Shown: positions 16,992-25,391, counted from the first letter of the stretch. The stretch: DNA of 41,267 nt from Streptomyces swartbergensis (GCF_002148965.1 NZ_NGFN01000002.1:27055-68321); one strand, 5' to 3'. The notes: generated by a model not told the origin, from the sequence alone. Made by a program: numbers and translations.

Positions 16992-18377
16992 ATGCGAAAC
17001 GAACCGGATGGCTGCGTCAGGGTCCTGGCACCGACCGGCATGCTCGGGGCCGGCTTTCCCGAATCCACGATCGAGCACGGTCTGGAACTCGGCGCCGACG
17101 TGATCTCCGTGGACGGCGGGAGCACCGACTCCGGGCCCTACTACCTCGGCTCGTCCCAGCCCAAGACCACGCGCGCGGCAGTCGCCCGCGACCTGCGTGT
17201 GCTGCTGAAGGCCGCGGCACGTGCCGGCATCCCGCTGATCGTGGGCTCGTGCGGCACCAGTGGCACCGACCATGGTGTCGACTGGGTCGCGGGCATCGTC
17301 GCCGAGATCCTTTCGGACGAAGGGCTGCGCCTGCGGGTTGCCCGGATCTACAGCGAGCAGGATGCCGACACCCTCAAGGAGCGTCTGGCGTCAGGGCACA
17401 TCCATCCTCTGCCTCCGTTGGGGGACCTGCAGCCCGAGACGATCGAGAACTGCACCCACATCGTGGGCATGATGGGACATGAGCCGATCGTTGCCGCGCT
17501 CGAAGCCGGCGCCCAGGTGGTGCTCGCAGGCCGCGCCACCGACACCGCCGTCGCGGCCGCCTATCCCCTCATGAAGGGGATGCCGTCCGGACCGACGTGG
17601 CATGCCGCCAAGATCGTCGAATGCGGCGGACAGTGCACCAGCAACCCACGTGCCGGTGGGGTGCTGGCCACCATCGACGCCGACGGCTTCACCATCGAGC
17701 CGCTCGACCCCGCCGTCTCCTGTACGCCGATCCTGGTTGCCGCGCACATGCTCTACGAGACGGCGAACCCCTTCCAGATGCGCGAGCCCGATGGAACCCT
17801 GGACGTCCGCGAGGCCACGTACACGGCTCTCGACGACCGCACGGTGCGGGTCGAGGGCTCGCGGTTCCACGTCGCCGACCAGCACACCATCAAGCTGGAG
17901 GGCGCCCGGATCACCGGCTACGAGACGCTGTCGTTCAGCGCTGTCCGCGATCCGCACATCCTTGCGAACATCGAGGACTGGGCCGATCTTCTGCGCGTGA
18001 TGCTCACACAGCGGGTGGAGCAGACGCTCGGTCTCAGCGAAGACAAGTACGCCTTCGACGTACGTCTCTACGGCTACAACGCGGTACTGAAGGACCTCGA
18101 CCCGGGCCAGGAGGCGCCTCGTGAGGTGGGAGTCATGCTTCTCGTCAACGCGCCGGACCAGGAGACCGCCACAGCCGTGGCGAAGATCGCCAACCCGTTG
18201 ATGCTGCATCTGCCCACACCCGACATGGACTACCTGCCGAGTCTCGCGTTCGCCACCTCCCCGGCCGAGGTCGAGCGCGGGCCCGCGTATGAGTTCGTGC
18301 TCAACCATGTCGTCGACAGCATCACCCCCACCGACATGTTCCGCATCGAGATCGAGGAGACCTCACACCATGGCTGA
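16992..18377 (+). CDS. AtuA-like (DUF1446) protein
   Basis: Predicted cytoplasmic protein (461 aa) of the acyclic-terpene-utilisation AtuA family, named from Pseudomonas citronellol degradation; the biochemical activity of most members is undefined. Recognisable features are the N-terminal ISVDGGSTDSGPYYLGSS, IVGSCGTSGTDHGVDW, and the Gly-rich VLAGRATDTAVAAAYPLMKG. The ATG at 16992 has AGAGGA nearby; an earlier in-frame ATG at 16917 would extend back into the dehydrogenase stop. It overlaps the following DUF4387-like gene by eight bases, a pairing widely seen for this family, suggesting one complex. In this island it probably acts on a hydroxy-acid substrate as a hydratase/lyase-like enzyme, which is inference from context. 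Confidence 0.85.
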   Translation: MRNEPDGCVRVLAPTGMLGAGFPESTIEHGLELGADVISVDGGSTDSGPYYLGSSQPKTTRAAVARDLRVLLKAAARAGIPLIVGSCGTSGTDHGVDWVAGIVAEILSDEGLRLRVARIYSEQDADTLKERLASGHIHPLPPLGDLQPETIENCTHIVGMMGHEPIVAALEAGAQVVLAGRATDTAVAAAYPLMKGMPSGPTWHAAKIVECGGQCTSNPRAGGVLATIDADGFTIEPLDPAVSCTPILVAAHMLYETANPFQMREPDGTLDVREATYTALDDRTVRVEGSRFHVADQHTIKLEGARITGYETLSFSAVRDPHILANIEDWADLLRVMLTQRVEQTLGLSEDKYAFDVRLYGYNAVLKDLDPGQEAPREVGVMLLVNAPDQETATAVAKIANPLMLHLPTPDMDYLPSLAFATSPAEVERGPAYEFVLNHVVDSITPTDMFRIEIEETSHHG

Positions 18378-18717
18378 GACCGGCCCCACCACTCTCGGAG
18401 ACCTGGCGTTCGAGGTCCGGTCGAAGAACGCCGGGCCCTTCTGGGTCACCATGGAATTGTTCATGCGTGACTCGGACGGTTACGGCATCGCGGCTGACGA
18501 GTCGTTCCTCAACGAGCGCACGGTCGCCGAGCTCTACGGAGTCGACGAGAGCGAGATCCAGATGTTCCGCATCCCGTCGCTGAACGTCGTCAAGATCTCT
18601 TTCCCTCGTCCCGTCAGCCAGGCTTCGCTTCGCGACCGTGACATCCACTCCGGTCAACACCATGTGCCGCTTGCGATGTTGCCCGTGCCCCCTGCCGACG
18701 GCACCCGGGAGCGGTGA
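18370..18717 (+). CDS. DUF4387-like partner of AtuA protein
   Basis: Small protein (115 aa) resembling the DUF4387 family: LGDLAFEVRSKNAGPFWVTM at the N-terminus and MFRIPSLNVVKISFPRPV in the middle. These proteins usually sit beside or are fused to AtuA-like proteins and are presumed to be a small subunit. The ATG has GAGGAG nine bases upstream inside the AtuA gene and overlaps it by eight bases, so translation is coupled and stoichiometric production is likely. No membrane segment, no Cys or His metal cluster visible. Confidence 0.8.
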   Translation: MAETGPTTLGDLAFEVRSKNAGPFWVTMELFMRDSDGYGIAADESFLNERTVAELYGVDESEIQMFRIPSLNVVKISFPRPVSQASLRDRDIHSGQHHVPLAMLPVPPADGTRER

Positions 18718-18771
18718 GCGCGGGAGGAGCCGATCCATTGGCCGCGGCGGCCTGAGTGAAGGACTGCGGAC

Positions 18772-19782
18772 ATGGGCGCCGAAGAACGTATAGACCCGCA
18801 GGTGCGGGCTCGCCTTGACCAGTATCTCAGCCTCGTCGGCCCTCAGGGGCTGAGCGGCATCGACAGCATCACGGCCCGACGGCAGAGGCAGGCTGAACTC
18901 TCCGCTCTCCGGCCCAAGGCCGCCGCACACCATGACGTCGATGTCCGTGACTTCTCGATCCGGTCCGACACCTCCCCGCATACCGCCGTTCAGGTGCGGG
19001 CCTACCGACCTGCAGGAAGTGCCGTGCCCGCGCCGTGCATCTGTTACGTCCACGGTGGAGGACTGGTCACGGGAAGCATCGCCGGTGACGAGGCGAAGGC
19101 CGTCGAGCTCGCACAGGCGACAGACTGTGTCGTCGTCTCGGTGGAGTATCGCCTGGCACCTGAGAACCCTTACCCCGCTGCGGTCGACGACTGCTATGCG
19201 GCTCTCGCCTGGACAGCGGCACGTCAGCATGAGCTGCGCATCGACCCGCACCGCATCGCTCTCTACGGACCGAGTGCGGGCGGCTGCCTGGTCACGGCCG
19301 CCGCCCTGCTCGCCCGTGACCGAGGCGGTCCTGAGATCGCTTACCTGACGCTCGTCTCGCCCATGCTGGACGACCGGCAGACGACACACTCAAGTCACGT
19401 CAACACCGGGTTCGGGGCATGGAGCCGCGAGGCGAACCGCCAGTCCTGGCAGGCGTATCTGGGAGAGGACTTCGGTACCGAGAGGGTGTCGCCCTACGCG
19501 GCACCGGCACGTGCCGGCAATCTCACGGGGCTTCCGCCGACGTACATCGACACTGGTGACCTCGACTTGTTCCGCGACGAGGCCATGGACTTCGCGCAAA
19601 GACTCATGTGGGCAGGAGTGCCGACCGAACTGTATGTCTACCCTGGCGGCATTCACGGCGGTGAGAGTCTTGCCCCCGAGGCCGATCTGAGCGTGCGAGT
19701 CCGGTCACGCCGTCACAGCGCACTGCGCAGGGTGCTCGCGACACCTCCGTCCACCGACATCGGCCCCGCCATGGTCAGGTGA
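18772..19782 (+). CDS. HSL-family alpha/beta-hydrolase (acetyl esterase/lipase)
   Basis: Serine esterase (336 aa) of the hormone-sensitive-lipase family. Oxyanion-hole HGGG is at 94-97, nucleophile Ser168 in GPSAGG, Asp265 in DLDLFRDE and His295 in GGIHGG. Usual family wording at the nucleophile is GDSAGG, so Asp is replaced by Pro here. No signal peptide is visible, so it is cytoplasmic. It is the last gene of the plus-strand operon, 54 bases after the DUF4387-like gene, and its end overlaps the convergent hydrolase gene by eight bases. It may release an acid or alcohol from an esterified substrate or an acylated intermediate. Confidence 0.88.
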   Translation: MGAEERIDPQVRARLDQYLSLVGPQGLSGIDSITARRQRQAELSALRPKAAAHHDVDVRDFSIRSDTSPHTAVQVRAYRPAGSAVPAPCICYVHGGGLVTGSIAGDEAKAVELAQATDCVVVSVEYRLAPENPYPAAVDDCYAALAWTAARQHELRIDPHRIALYGPSAGGCLVTAAALLARDRGGPEIAYLTLVSPMLDDRQTTHSSHVNTGFGAWSREANRQSWQAYLGEDFGTERVSPYAAPARAGNLTGLPPTYIDTGDLDLFRDEAMDFAQRLMWAGVPTELYVYPGGIHGGESLAPEADLSVRVRSRRHSALRRVLATPPSTDIGPAMVR

Positions 19783-20611
19783 GCTGGGCGGCGAGGAACT
19801 CCTTGACTGCCGCCAGCACCGCGAAGTGGTCGTGGGCTACGCCGGGGATGACATCGAGACGTGTATCGATTCCGTGGGCGCGCCAGTTGGCCCGCAGAGA
19901 GTTGATGCGGTCCATGCGGCTGGTCCCGGTGGGCGCGGCTCCGCCGGCGTCGGGAGGTGGCAGATCGGCGGTGCCGTTGTCGTCCTCGCCGATGACCAAT
20001 TGCACGGGCAGGCCGCGCAGGGCGGCCGGGTCGGCATCGGTCGAGAACTGCTCCTTCATGTCGGCTGTGCCGTGCGGCCAGGCCCGTGTGGGGTCCAGGA
20101 GGGTGATGCGTCCGGGCGCGCCGATGGACAGCGAGGCCAGTCGGTCGGAGTGCAGGTAGGCGAAGCGGTGGGCGAACTGGCCGCCGCCGGAGAAGCCGTG
20201 CAGGTGGAAGCGGTCGGTGCGCACGTGCCAGCGAGCGGCGGCTTCTTCGACCATGTCCAGCAGCAGCTCGTCGGGGCGGAATCCGGTGGTGGACAGGAGC
20301 TTGTAGCTGTCCACGTCGTTGGGGCCGGTGATCCCGGCGGGGAAGAGCGGGGCGAGGACGACACAGTCGTGGGCCTCGGCGAAGTCGGTGAAGGCGTTGC
20401 GGAGCGTTTCGCTGCGCCGCCGCGTTCCGTGGACGGTGACCACCAGAGGGCGAGGCGGGACGTCGGGGCTGTGGTGTCGGGGGACGTAAAGGCAGTAGGA
20501 GAAGCGCGGGTCGCGGGCGAGGGCGAACTGCGCTGTGGGGCCGGTGAGGAACGAGATGCCGGGGTGGCCGGCGGGCAGGTCCCAGGGCGCCAACGGGCGT
20601 TCGGCGGTCAT
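19775..20611 (-). CDS. Alpha/beta-hydrolase of the PHB-depolymerase/feruloyl-esterase type
   Basis: Serine hydrolase (278 aa). VTVHGTRR supplies the oxyanion hole, nucleophile Ser141 lies in GFSGGG, Asp210 in VIGEDDNGT and His260 in PGVAHDH. Segment order and the short form without a secretion signal resemble intracellular poly(3-hydroxyalkanoate) depolymerase/esterase D-like enzymes. ATG at 20611 has AAGGAG eight bases upstream and overlaps a TGA of the decayed frame before it (ATGA). It is the last gene of the minus-strand operon headed by the MmgE/PrpD gene. The substrate is unknown; hydrolysis of an ester or lactone linked to the island's pathway is plausible. Confidence 0.85.
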   Translation of the reverse strand: MTAERPLAPWDLPAGHPGISFLTGPTAQFALARDPRFSYCLYVPRHHSPDVPPRPLVVTVHGTRRRSETLRNAFTDFAEAHDCVVLAPLFPAGITGPNDVDSYKLLSTTGFRPDELLLDMVEEAAARWHVRTDRFHLHGFSGGGQFAHRFAYLHSDRLASLSIGAPGRITLLDPTRAWPHGTADMKEQFSTDADPAALRGLPVQLVIGEDDNGTADLPPPDAGGAAPTGTSRMDRINSLRANWRAHGIDTRLDVIPGVAHDHFAVLAAVKEFLAAQLT

Positions 20612-20798
20612 GCGGTGTGCTCCTTGCCCACGGAGAGGTCCATCAGCGGTGCGTACTACTGGTCTGCGTAGCAGTCGTTGTCACGCAGGTCGCCCGTGAC
20701 CGTCGGGCGGGGGAGGGAGACTCCTTGCTGAGGAAGCCGCCGACTACGAGGGCGTCGTAGAAGGCTTGATCGTGGCACATGAAGTCGAAGGTGCTCAC
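20608..20798 (-). pseudogene. Short decayed coding sequence between mmgE-like and hydrolase genes
   Basis: Starts with a GTG overlapping the MmgE/PrpD stop (GTGA) and reads MSTFDFMCHDQAFYDALVVG, then LSKE. A shift of frame restores a plausible continuation (SLPRPTVTGDLRDNDCYADQ), a TAG at 20656-20658, and then APLMDLSVGKEHTA with a TGA overlapping the hydrolase start. Coupling signals on both ends suggest a former gene now holding one frameshift and one stop. The uninterrupted GTG frame is 51 codons (20643-20798). Family not recognised. Confidence 0.45.
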
Positions 20799-22165
20799 GT
20801 GGTGTCGAGCGCCGTGGCCCGGAGAAGCGGTGACAGGTCGGGCAGATTCTCGACGCCCCAGGCGAGGGAGAGGATCTCCTCGCGTTGGGCTTCGGGGGCG
20901 AGGGCTCGCAGCAGGCCGTGGAACTTCTCCTCGAACTGCTCGTCGGTCATCGCCACTCGCCCTCCACCGGGGGCGTCACGAACCTCCTCCGTCAGCACCT
21001 CACCTGAAGTGAGCGTGACGGCCACCCGGTTGGGGATGTACTCGGGAAAGATCTCGGTCAGGGCCGGATCCTCCCGTACCGAGATGCGTTGCATCAGGGT
21101 CAGAGCCGCTGGATCCCTGATCGCCTCGTCGCTGTAGGACTCGATGGTGATCGCGCCGTCCAGCAGCGCCCGGGCCACGGTGTACGGGAGGCTGTGGTCA
21201 GCGGTCTCTCGCGTAGTGGGCTTCCACTTCTCGGGGTCCTTGCCCAGGAACTTGTAGCCGACGTGGGTCGTGTCGACCTGCACGGAGTCGATGGCGTCAA
21301 GGTCCGCGATCCTGTCCCGCACCGAGACCGCAGCCCAGACCGCGGTCTGCATCTCCCCGTTCGTCGGCAGCATCTTGGTCAGTGTCCGTGAAATGGCATA
21401 GGACTGATTGTCCCGGTTCCCGAACTCGCCGACATCGAGGGAGAAGATGCCGGTGATCTGGTTCATGAATCCCATCTCACCTTCGAAGATCGGCGAGGGG
21501 CCGGTGAAGTCGTGCTTGGCGAGCTCCGCCGCGACAATGCCGTTCCGTGCGGCGTTGGGGGCGGAGCACCCCTTCCACTGGGAGAGGTTTCCGGACCGCA
21601 CCTGCCGTAGGGCGATGTGGCTGTTCACGGCTATGTTGATCGCCTCGGTCAGCTGTTGCTGCGAGAGCCCCATCAGCCGGCCGGCCGCAACGGCCGAGGA
21701 CACAAGCACGAAGTTGACGTGGTCCCACCCTCCGCTGTGGAGGTTGGCTGCGTCCTGGAACCTGCACTGCATCTCGTAGGCGAGGACGATCGCGAGGATG
21801 AGGTCCTCTCCGGACGCCTTCTGGGACTCGCCGACGGCCAGACAGACCGGGATGTTGTCACTGGGGTGCCCGACCTCCTTGCCGATGTAGCCGTCGTTGA
21901 AGTCGAAGTAGCGCACCATCGTCCCCGTGACGAACGCGGCGATGTCCGCGGTGGTGGTCTGCCTGGTTCCCAGAATGGTGGCTGCCGTGGAGGGGTGGGC
22001 CTCGGCGAAGGCCCGGCCGTTCCGCGAGGGCGGCGCGTGGAAGGCGCCGAGTCCGCAGCCGAGGCTGTCGACGAGGCGCTGCTTGGTCGTGTGGATGGCG
22101 TGCGGGCTGAGATCGGAGTAACGCAAGGACGTGGCGTACGAACTGAGTTCATCGGCGAGAGCCAT
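20795..22165 (-). CDS. MmgE/PrpD-family protein
   Basis: Cytoplasmic protein (456 aa) of the family containing 2-methylcitrate dehydratase PrpD, cis-aconitate decarboxylase and iminodisuccinate epimerase; members act on small di- or tricarboxylic acids without cofactors or iron. Visible features: RLVDSLGCGLGA near the N-terminus, TMVRYFDFNDGYIGKEVGHP with the Asp and His region that in PrpD lines the active site (HPSDNIPV), and SQWKGCSAPNAARNG, the conserved Lys/Cys-containing loop. The ATG has AAGGAGA eight bases upstream. Three GCTRYAGC palindromes lie just upstream. It heads a three-gene coupled minus-strand operon facing the plus-strand operon. Confidence 0.92.
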   Translation of the reverse strand: MALADELSSYATSLRYSDLSPHAIHTTKQRLVDSLGCGLGAFHAPPSRNGRAFAEAHPSTAATILGTRQTTTADIAAFVTGTMVRYFDFNDGYIGKEVGHPSDNIPVCLAVGESQKASGEDLILAIVLAYEMQCRFQDAANLHSGGWDHVNFVLVSSAVAAGRLMGLSQQQLTEAINIAVNSHIALRQVRSGNLSQWKGCSAPNAARNGIVAAELAKHDFTGPSPIFEGEMGFMNQITGIFSLDVGEFGNRDNQSYAISRTLTKMLPTNGEMQTAVWAAVSVRDRIADLDAIDSVQVDTTHVGYKFLGKDPEKWKPTTRETADHSLPYTVARALLDGAITIESYSDEAIRDPAALTLMQRISVREDPALTEIFPEYIPNRVAVTLTSGEVLTEEVRDAPGGGRVAMTDEQFEEKFHGLLRALAPEAQREEILSLAWGVENLPDLSPLLRATALDTT

Positions 22166-22232
22166 GGGGTGGTCTCCTTCGGGCGGGACGACGGAGAGCT
22201 GCGGCCGTCGCTCTGTTTCGCTCCTGCTGTTT

Positions 22233-22289
22233 GCTATAGCTTTAGGGGTGGGAATGAAAACTCGTGAGCTGTAGCCTATTTGCTACAGC
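22233..22289. promoter_or_regulatory. Cluster of three GCTRYAGC palindromic sites
   Basis: In the 314-base gap between the MmgE/PrpD gene (minus, start 22165) and the P450 gene (plus, start 22480): GCTATAGC at 22233-22240, GCTGTAGC at 22268-22275 and GCTACAGC at 22282-22289. Two are preceded by TTT, as is the copy in the gntR-lysR gap. Spacings between starts are 35 and 14 bases. The best reading is an operator array for the FCD-type GntR regulator controlling the MmgE/PrpD operon. The rest of the gap shows no gene. Confidence 0.55.
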
Positions 22290-22479
22290 AGTGCTGTCAA
22301 CAGAGCTTTGTGGTCACGGCTCCATGCCCTTGGAAGGCCGCAGAGCAACGTCGGCAGCTCCGCCTGGCTTTGCGTACCCGGCGCAGTGATCATCCTGCGG
22401 CAGCGTCCGAATGCACCCTGAAACTGCGTCGGCCTCGGATGACGCATCCACCGACGCACCAGCAAGGAGTGACACGCCC

Positions 22480-23871
22480 ATGACCCTGTCCGCGTCTTCC
22501 ACCCCCACAGCACCTGGCGCCCTCCCGGTCATCGGACACGGCCACAGACTGGCCCGCGACCCTCTGAGTTTCATGCGGTCCCTGCGTGACTACGGCCCCG
22601 TCGTCCGGATACGTATCGGTCCCACTCCGGCGTACGTCGTCACCGACCCCGCACTGGCACGGCACGTGCTGGTGACCGACGCTGCCCACTACATCAAGGG
22701 CGGGAGAATCTTCGATGCTCTTCGCACGTTCTTCGGCGATGGCATCGCCACGATCGCGGACGGCGATGCCCACCTGCACAACCGGCGTCTGCTCCAGCCG
22801 ATGTTCAACCGGGCCCACATAGCCGAACGCACGGACCCTATGGTCGAGCGCGTCCGTGCCATGGTCCTTTCCTGGGGCGAAGGCCAGGAACGTGACGTCC
22901 ATGCGGACATGAACGAGGTCACCCTGGCCGCCTTCCTCGTAGCCTTGTTCGGCACGAATCTTCCCGACCGCCTGGCAACCGAGTTCCCACAGCTCATGCC
23001 AGTGATCATGCGAGGGACCATCCGGCGGACGATCCAGCCTCCTTGGGTCACTCGACTGCCGTTGCCCGCCAACCGAACCCACGAACGCAACGTGCGGCGA
23101 CTGCGTGTGATCGTCGGTCAGGCCATCGACCACGCCCGCGGGTCACACAACGCAGACCCTCTGCCGGCCGCCCCCATGACAAGTGGCTGCCCACACCACG
23201 CCCAGCAGGGAAAAGGGCTGCTGCAGGCCCTTCTCACAGCCAAGGACCCCCTCACCCCGCAGCAACTCCAGGACGAGGTCATCACCCTGCTCGTCGGCGC
23301 GATCGAGACCTCGGGAACGACGCTGGCCTGGACGCTGTACGAGTTGTCCCAGCATCACGAGATCACAGCGCGCCTGCGAAAGGAACTGGACACCGTATGC
23401 GGGCAGCGGCCTGTACGCCACGAGGACCTGGACAGCCTGCCGTACACCCGCCAGGTTCTGCAGGAGGCCATCCGGATGTACGGGCCCGTATGGCTGACCA
23501 CCCGCCGGACCACTCGCGCCGTCGACCTCGACAGGCACCGGATCCCGGCGGGCGCCGATGTCGTCTGGAGCCCCTACCTCTACCAGCATGACCCTCAGGT
23601 CTTCGCTGACCCGGACCGTTTTGACCCGGACCGCTGGGCCCCGGAGCGCGCCAAAGAAGTCCGCGGCTCCTTCCTCGCCTTCGGCGCCGGCCGCCGCCAG
23701 TGCATCGGGGAAGCGTTCGCATGGACGGAACTGGTGATCACCCTCGCGACCATCCTGCAGACCTGGTCCGATTTCCGTCTGACGTCACGCGCTCCCCGGC
23801 AGCAGGCAGTCATGACTGTCACTCCGGATGTGCTGACCATGGCCTACTACCTCCAGGAGCCGGGGAACTGA
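22480..23871 (+). CDS. Cytochrome P450 next to terpene synthase
   Basis: Soluble bacterial P450 (463 aa). I-helix oxygen-activation motif AIETSGTT is at about 274-281, the ExxR pair Glu329/Arg332 in EAIR, and heme-ligand Cys408 in FGAGRRQCIG. The N-terminal PGALPVIGHGHRLARDPLSF and the IETSGTT wording resemble P450s that oxidise cyclised sesquiterpenes (CYP170/CYP183-like); this subfamily call is from memory and not verified. ATG at 22480 has AAGGAG ten bases upstream. The gene ends six bases before the terpene synthase start, so the two are one transcript and the synthase product is its likely substrate. Needs ferredoxin and reductase from elsewhere. Confidence 0.92.
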   Translation: MTLSASSTPTAPGALPVIGHGHRLARDPLSFMRSLRDYGPVVRIRIGPTPAYVVTDPALARHVLVTDAAHYIKGGRIFDALRTFFGDGIATIADGDAHLHNRRLLQPMFNRAHIAERTDPMVERVRAMVLSWGEGQERDVHADMNEVTLAAFLVALFGTNLPDRLATEFPQLMPVIMRGTIRRTIQPPWVTRLPLPANRTHERNVRRLRVIVGQAIDHARGSHNADPLPAAPMTSGCPHHAQQGKGLLQALLTAKDPLTPQQLQDEVITLLVGAIETSGTTLAWTLYELSQHHEITARLRKELDTVCGQRPVRHEDLDSLPYTRQVLQEAIRMYGPVWLTTRRTTRAVDLDRHRIPAGADVVWSPYLYQHDPQVFADPDRFDPDRWAPERAKEVRGSFLAFGAGRRQCIGEAFAWTELVITLATILQTWSDFRLTSRAPRQQAVMTVTPDVLTMAYYLQEPGN

Positions 23872-23877
23872 CCTGCG

Positions 23878-24891
23878 GTGGCCGATTTCAGAATGCCGAG
23901 CTTCGACCTGCCTTTCCCGGTGGAGTGCAATCCGTACCTGGAGCAGGCGTCCCCGGCGATGTGGGCGTGGATCGACACTTACGGCCTGGCGCCGACGGAG
24001 AAGGCACGCGCCAGAATGCTGCGCACGGGAGCCGACCTGTCAGGGGCTCATGTGTGGCCTCGTGCCGACCTTGGCATGCTGACCACCGGTCTTCAGTGGC
24101 TTGCCCTGACCTTCCGGATCGACGACCAGATGGACGAGGACGGCCTGACGGAAAGGCCGCAAGCACGGGTGGCAGCCATCGACGAGCTCTGCGACATCCT
24201 GCGGGGCCAGCCGGCTCCTGGCCCCTCTCCGGTCGCCCGGGCGCTGAGCGACCTGTGGGCCAGGACGTCCGTGGGCCGGCCCATCGCCTGGCGCAACGCC
24301 TTCCTCCGGCACTTCCGGGCGTTCCTGCAGTCCTACGCAACGGAAGCCAGTCTCAGTGCCCTGGGGACCACACCCCGCCTGGACGCATACCTCGGCTGGA
24401 GGATGTACTCCGTCGGGATGCCCTGGCTGTGGGACCTGGACGAGCTGCGCCTTCCCGTGTTCCTACCCGACTCCGTGCGCATGTGCGGTCCGATGTACAG
24501 ACTGCGCCGCGCCGGCGCGGTGCACGTCGCTCTGGTCAACGACGTCTTCTCCGTCCACCGCGAAACCCTCGTCGGCTATCAGTACAACGCGGTCACCATC
24601 ATCCGGGACACACACCACTGCTCTGTGCAGGAAGCCGTGGACCGGGTGGCGGAGCTGGCCGACGCACACGTCCACGCGGTCGTGACAGCACGGCAGGAAC
24701 TCTCCGAGGAACTCGACAGGCAAGCTGTGCCGCGCCAGATCCGCGCTGCGGCATCCGATTACGCGGACAACATCGCTGCCAACCTGAGCGGGCAACTCCT
24801 ATGGCACTCTTCGGTCGAGCGGTACGCCGTCGACGACCTCCAGCCTTCCGGCCGCTCCGCGAGCTACCCCGACGACCTGCTTCGCGGGTGA
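23878..24891 (+). CDS. Class I terpene synthase
   Basis: Terpene cyclase (337 aa, usual bacterial size). All metal and diphosphate motifs look intact: Asp-rich DDQMDE at 82-87, pyrophosphate-sensor Arg175 (46 residues before the NSE motif), NSE triad NDVFSVHRE (Asn221, Ser225, Glu229) and the RY pair at 315-316. It ionises a prenyl diphosphate, probably farnesyl diphosphate, with three magnesium ions. GTG start at 23878 is tied to the P450 stop six bases before. The aromatic-rich segments (MYSVGMPWLWDLDELRLP) shape the pocket, but the cyclised skeleton cannot be predicted. The P450 probably oxidises the product. Likely forms a two-gene terpenoid locus. Confidence 0.93.
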   Translation: MADFRMPSFDLPFPVECNPYLEQASPAMWAWIDTYGLAPTEKARARMLRTGADLSGAHVWPRADLGMLTTGLQWLALTFRIDDQMDEDGLTERPQARVAAIDELCDILRGQPAPGPSPVARALSDLWARTSVGRPIAWRNAFLRHFRAFLQSYATEASLSALGTTPRLDAYLGWRMYSVGMPWLWDLDELRLPVFLPDSVRMCGPMYRLRRAGAVHVALVNDVFSVHRETLVGYQYNAVTIIRDTHHCSVQEAVDRVAELADAHVHAVVTARQELSEELDRQAVPRQIRAAASDYADNIAANLSGQLLWHSSVERYAVDDLQPSGRSASYPDDLLRG

Positions 24892-25001
24892 CCTCGACTG
24901 CCGAACAGCCACGACGCGGGTCATGAGCGGGTGGGGCGCACGTTCGCGATCACGCTGATGCCCGCAGGCCGCAGCTCGAACCGCGATTCGGTTGTCACCC
25001 G

Positions 25002-25391
25002 TCAAGGTTGGTCATCGCTCGGTCGGGTGGCGGTCGAGGCCGGGTCGGGTCCTTCCTCAGGGGCGGCCCCTCTGGGGGGCGGTAACGGGGTGGCGGCGGG
25101 AGAAGCCGGGAGTTGAGACGCGGGCGGGTTTACCGAATGCGTGGGACGGTCGGCAGGGCGGACCGGGCTGTCCGGAGTGCTGTTCGTGAGGAAGAGCAAT
25201 GCGAAGGCAGCAGCGGCAGCCAGACCCAACAGCACGATGACGGCCCGACGAGGGGGAAGCAACGGCCGCCTGGGCACCGTGGGAAGGACGGCAGGCCGCA
25301 GGTGTTCCGGGCCAGCGGTGTTGGCCCTGGCTTCCAGGGCGTCGCGCAGTCGTTGCTCGAGCGTCTCGTGGCGTATCTCGCCGAGGCTCAT
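25002..25391 (-). CDS. Single-pass membrane protein, possible anti-sigma partner
   Basis: Small protein (129 aa) downstream of a SigE-like sigma factor. A cytoplasmic N-terminus of about 48 residues (MSLGEIRHETLEQRLRDALE) is followed by one helix (about 50-69) and a Pro/Ser/Thr-rich tail outside. No HxxxCxxC zinc motif is present. Position and topology suggest an anti-sigma or sensing partner. ATG at 25391 has GGAG eight bases upstream. An ATG overlapping the sigma stop (25459) lies 68 bases upstream, out of frame, and ends after 21 codons, while the frame of this gene is open upstream (PALRGDLT), hinting that the original coupled start was lost by an indel. Confidence 0.7.
   Translation of the reverse strand: MSLGEIRHETLEQRLRDALEARANTAGPEHLRPAVLPTVPRRPLLPPRRAVIVLLGLAAAAAFALLFLTNSTPDSPVRPADRPTHSVNPPASQLPASPAATPLPPPRGAAPEEGPDPASTATRPSDDQP

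Noticed and set aside
24921..24998. Minus-strand 25-codon frame after the membrane-protein stop (ends RPAGISVIANVRPTRS)
   Set aside because: Protein-like in tone and in frame with the preceding gene, but too short, without a ribosome-binding site or recognisable family; could be a readthrough tail or chance.
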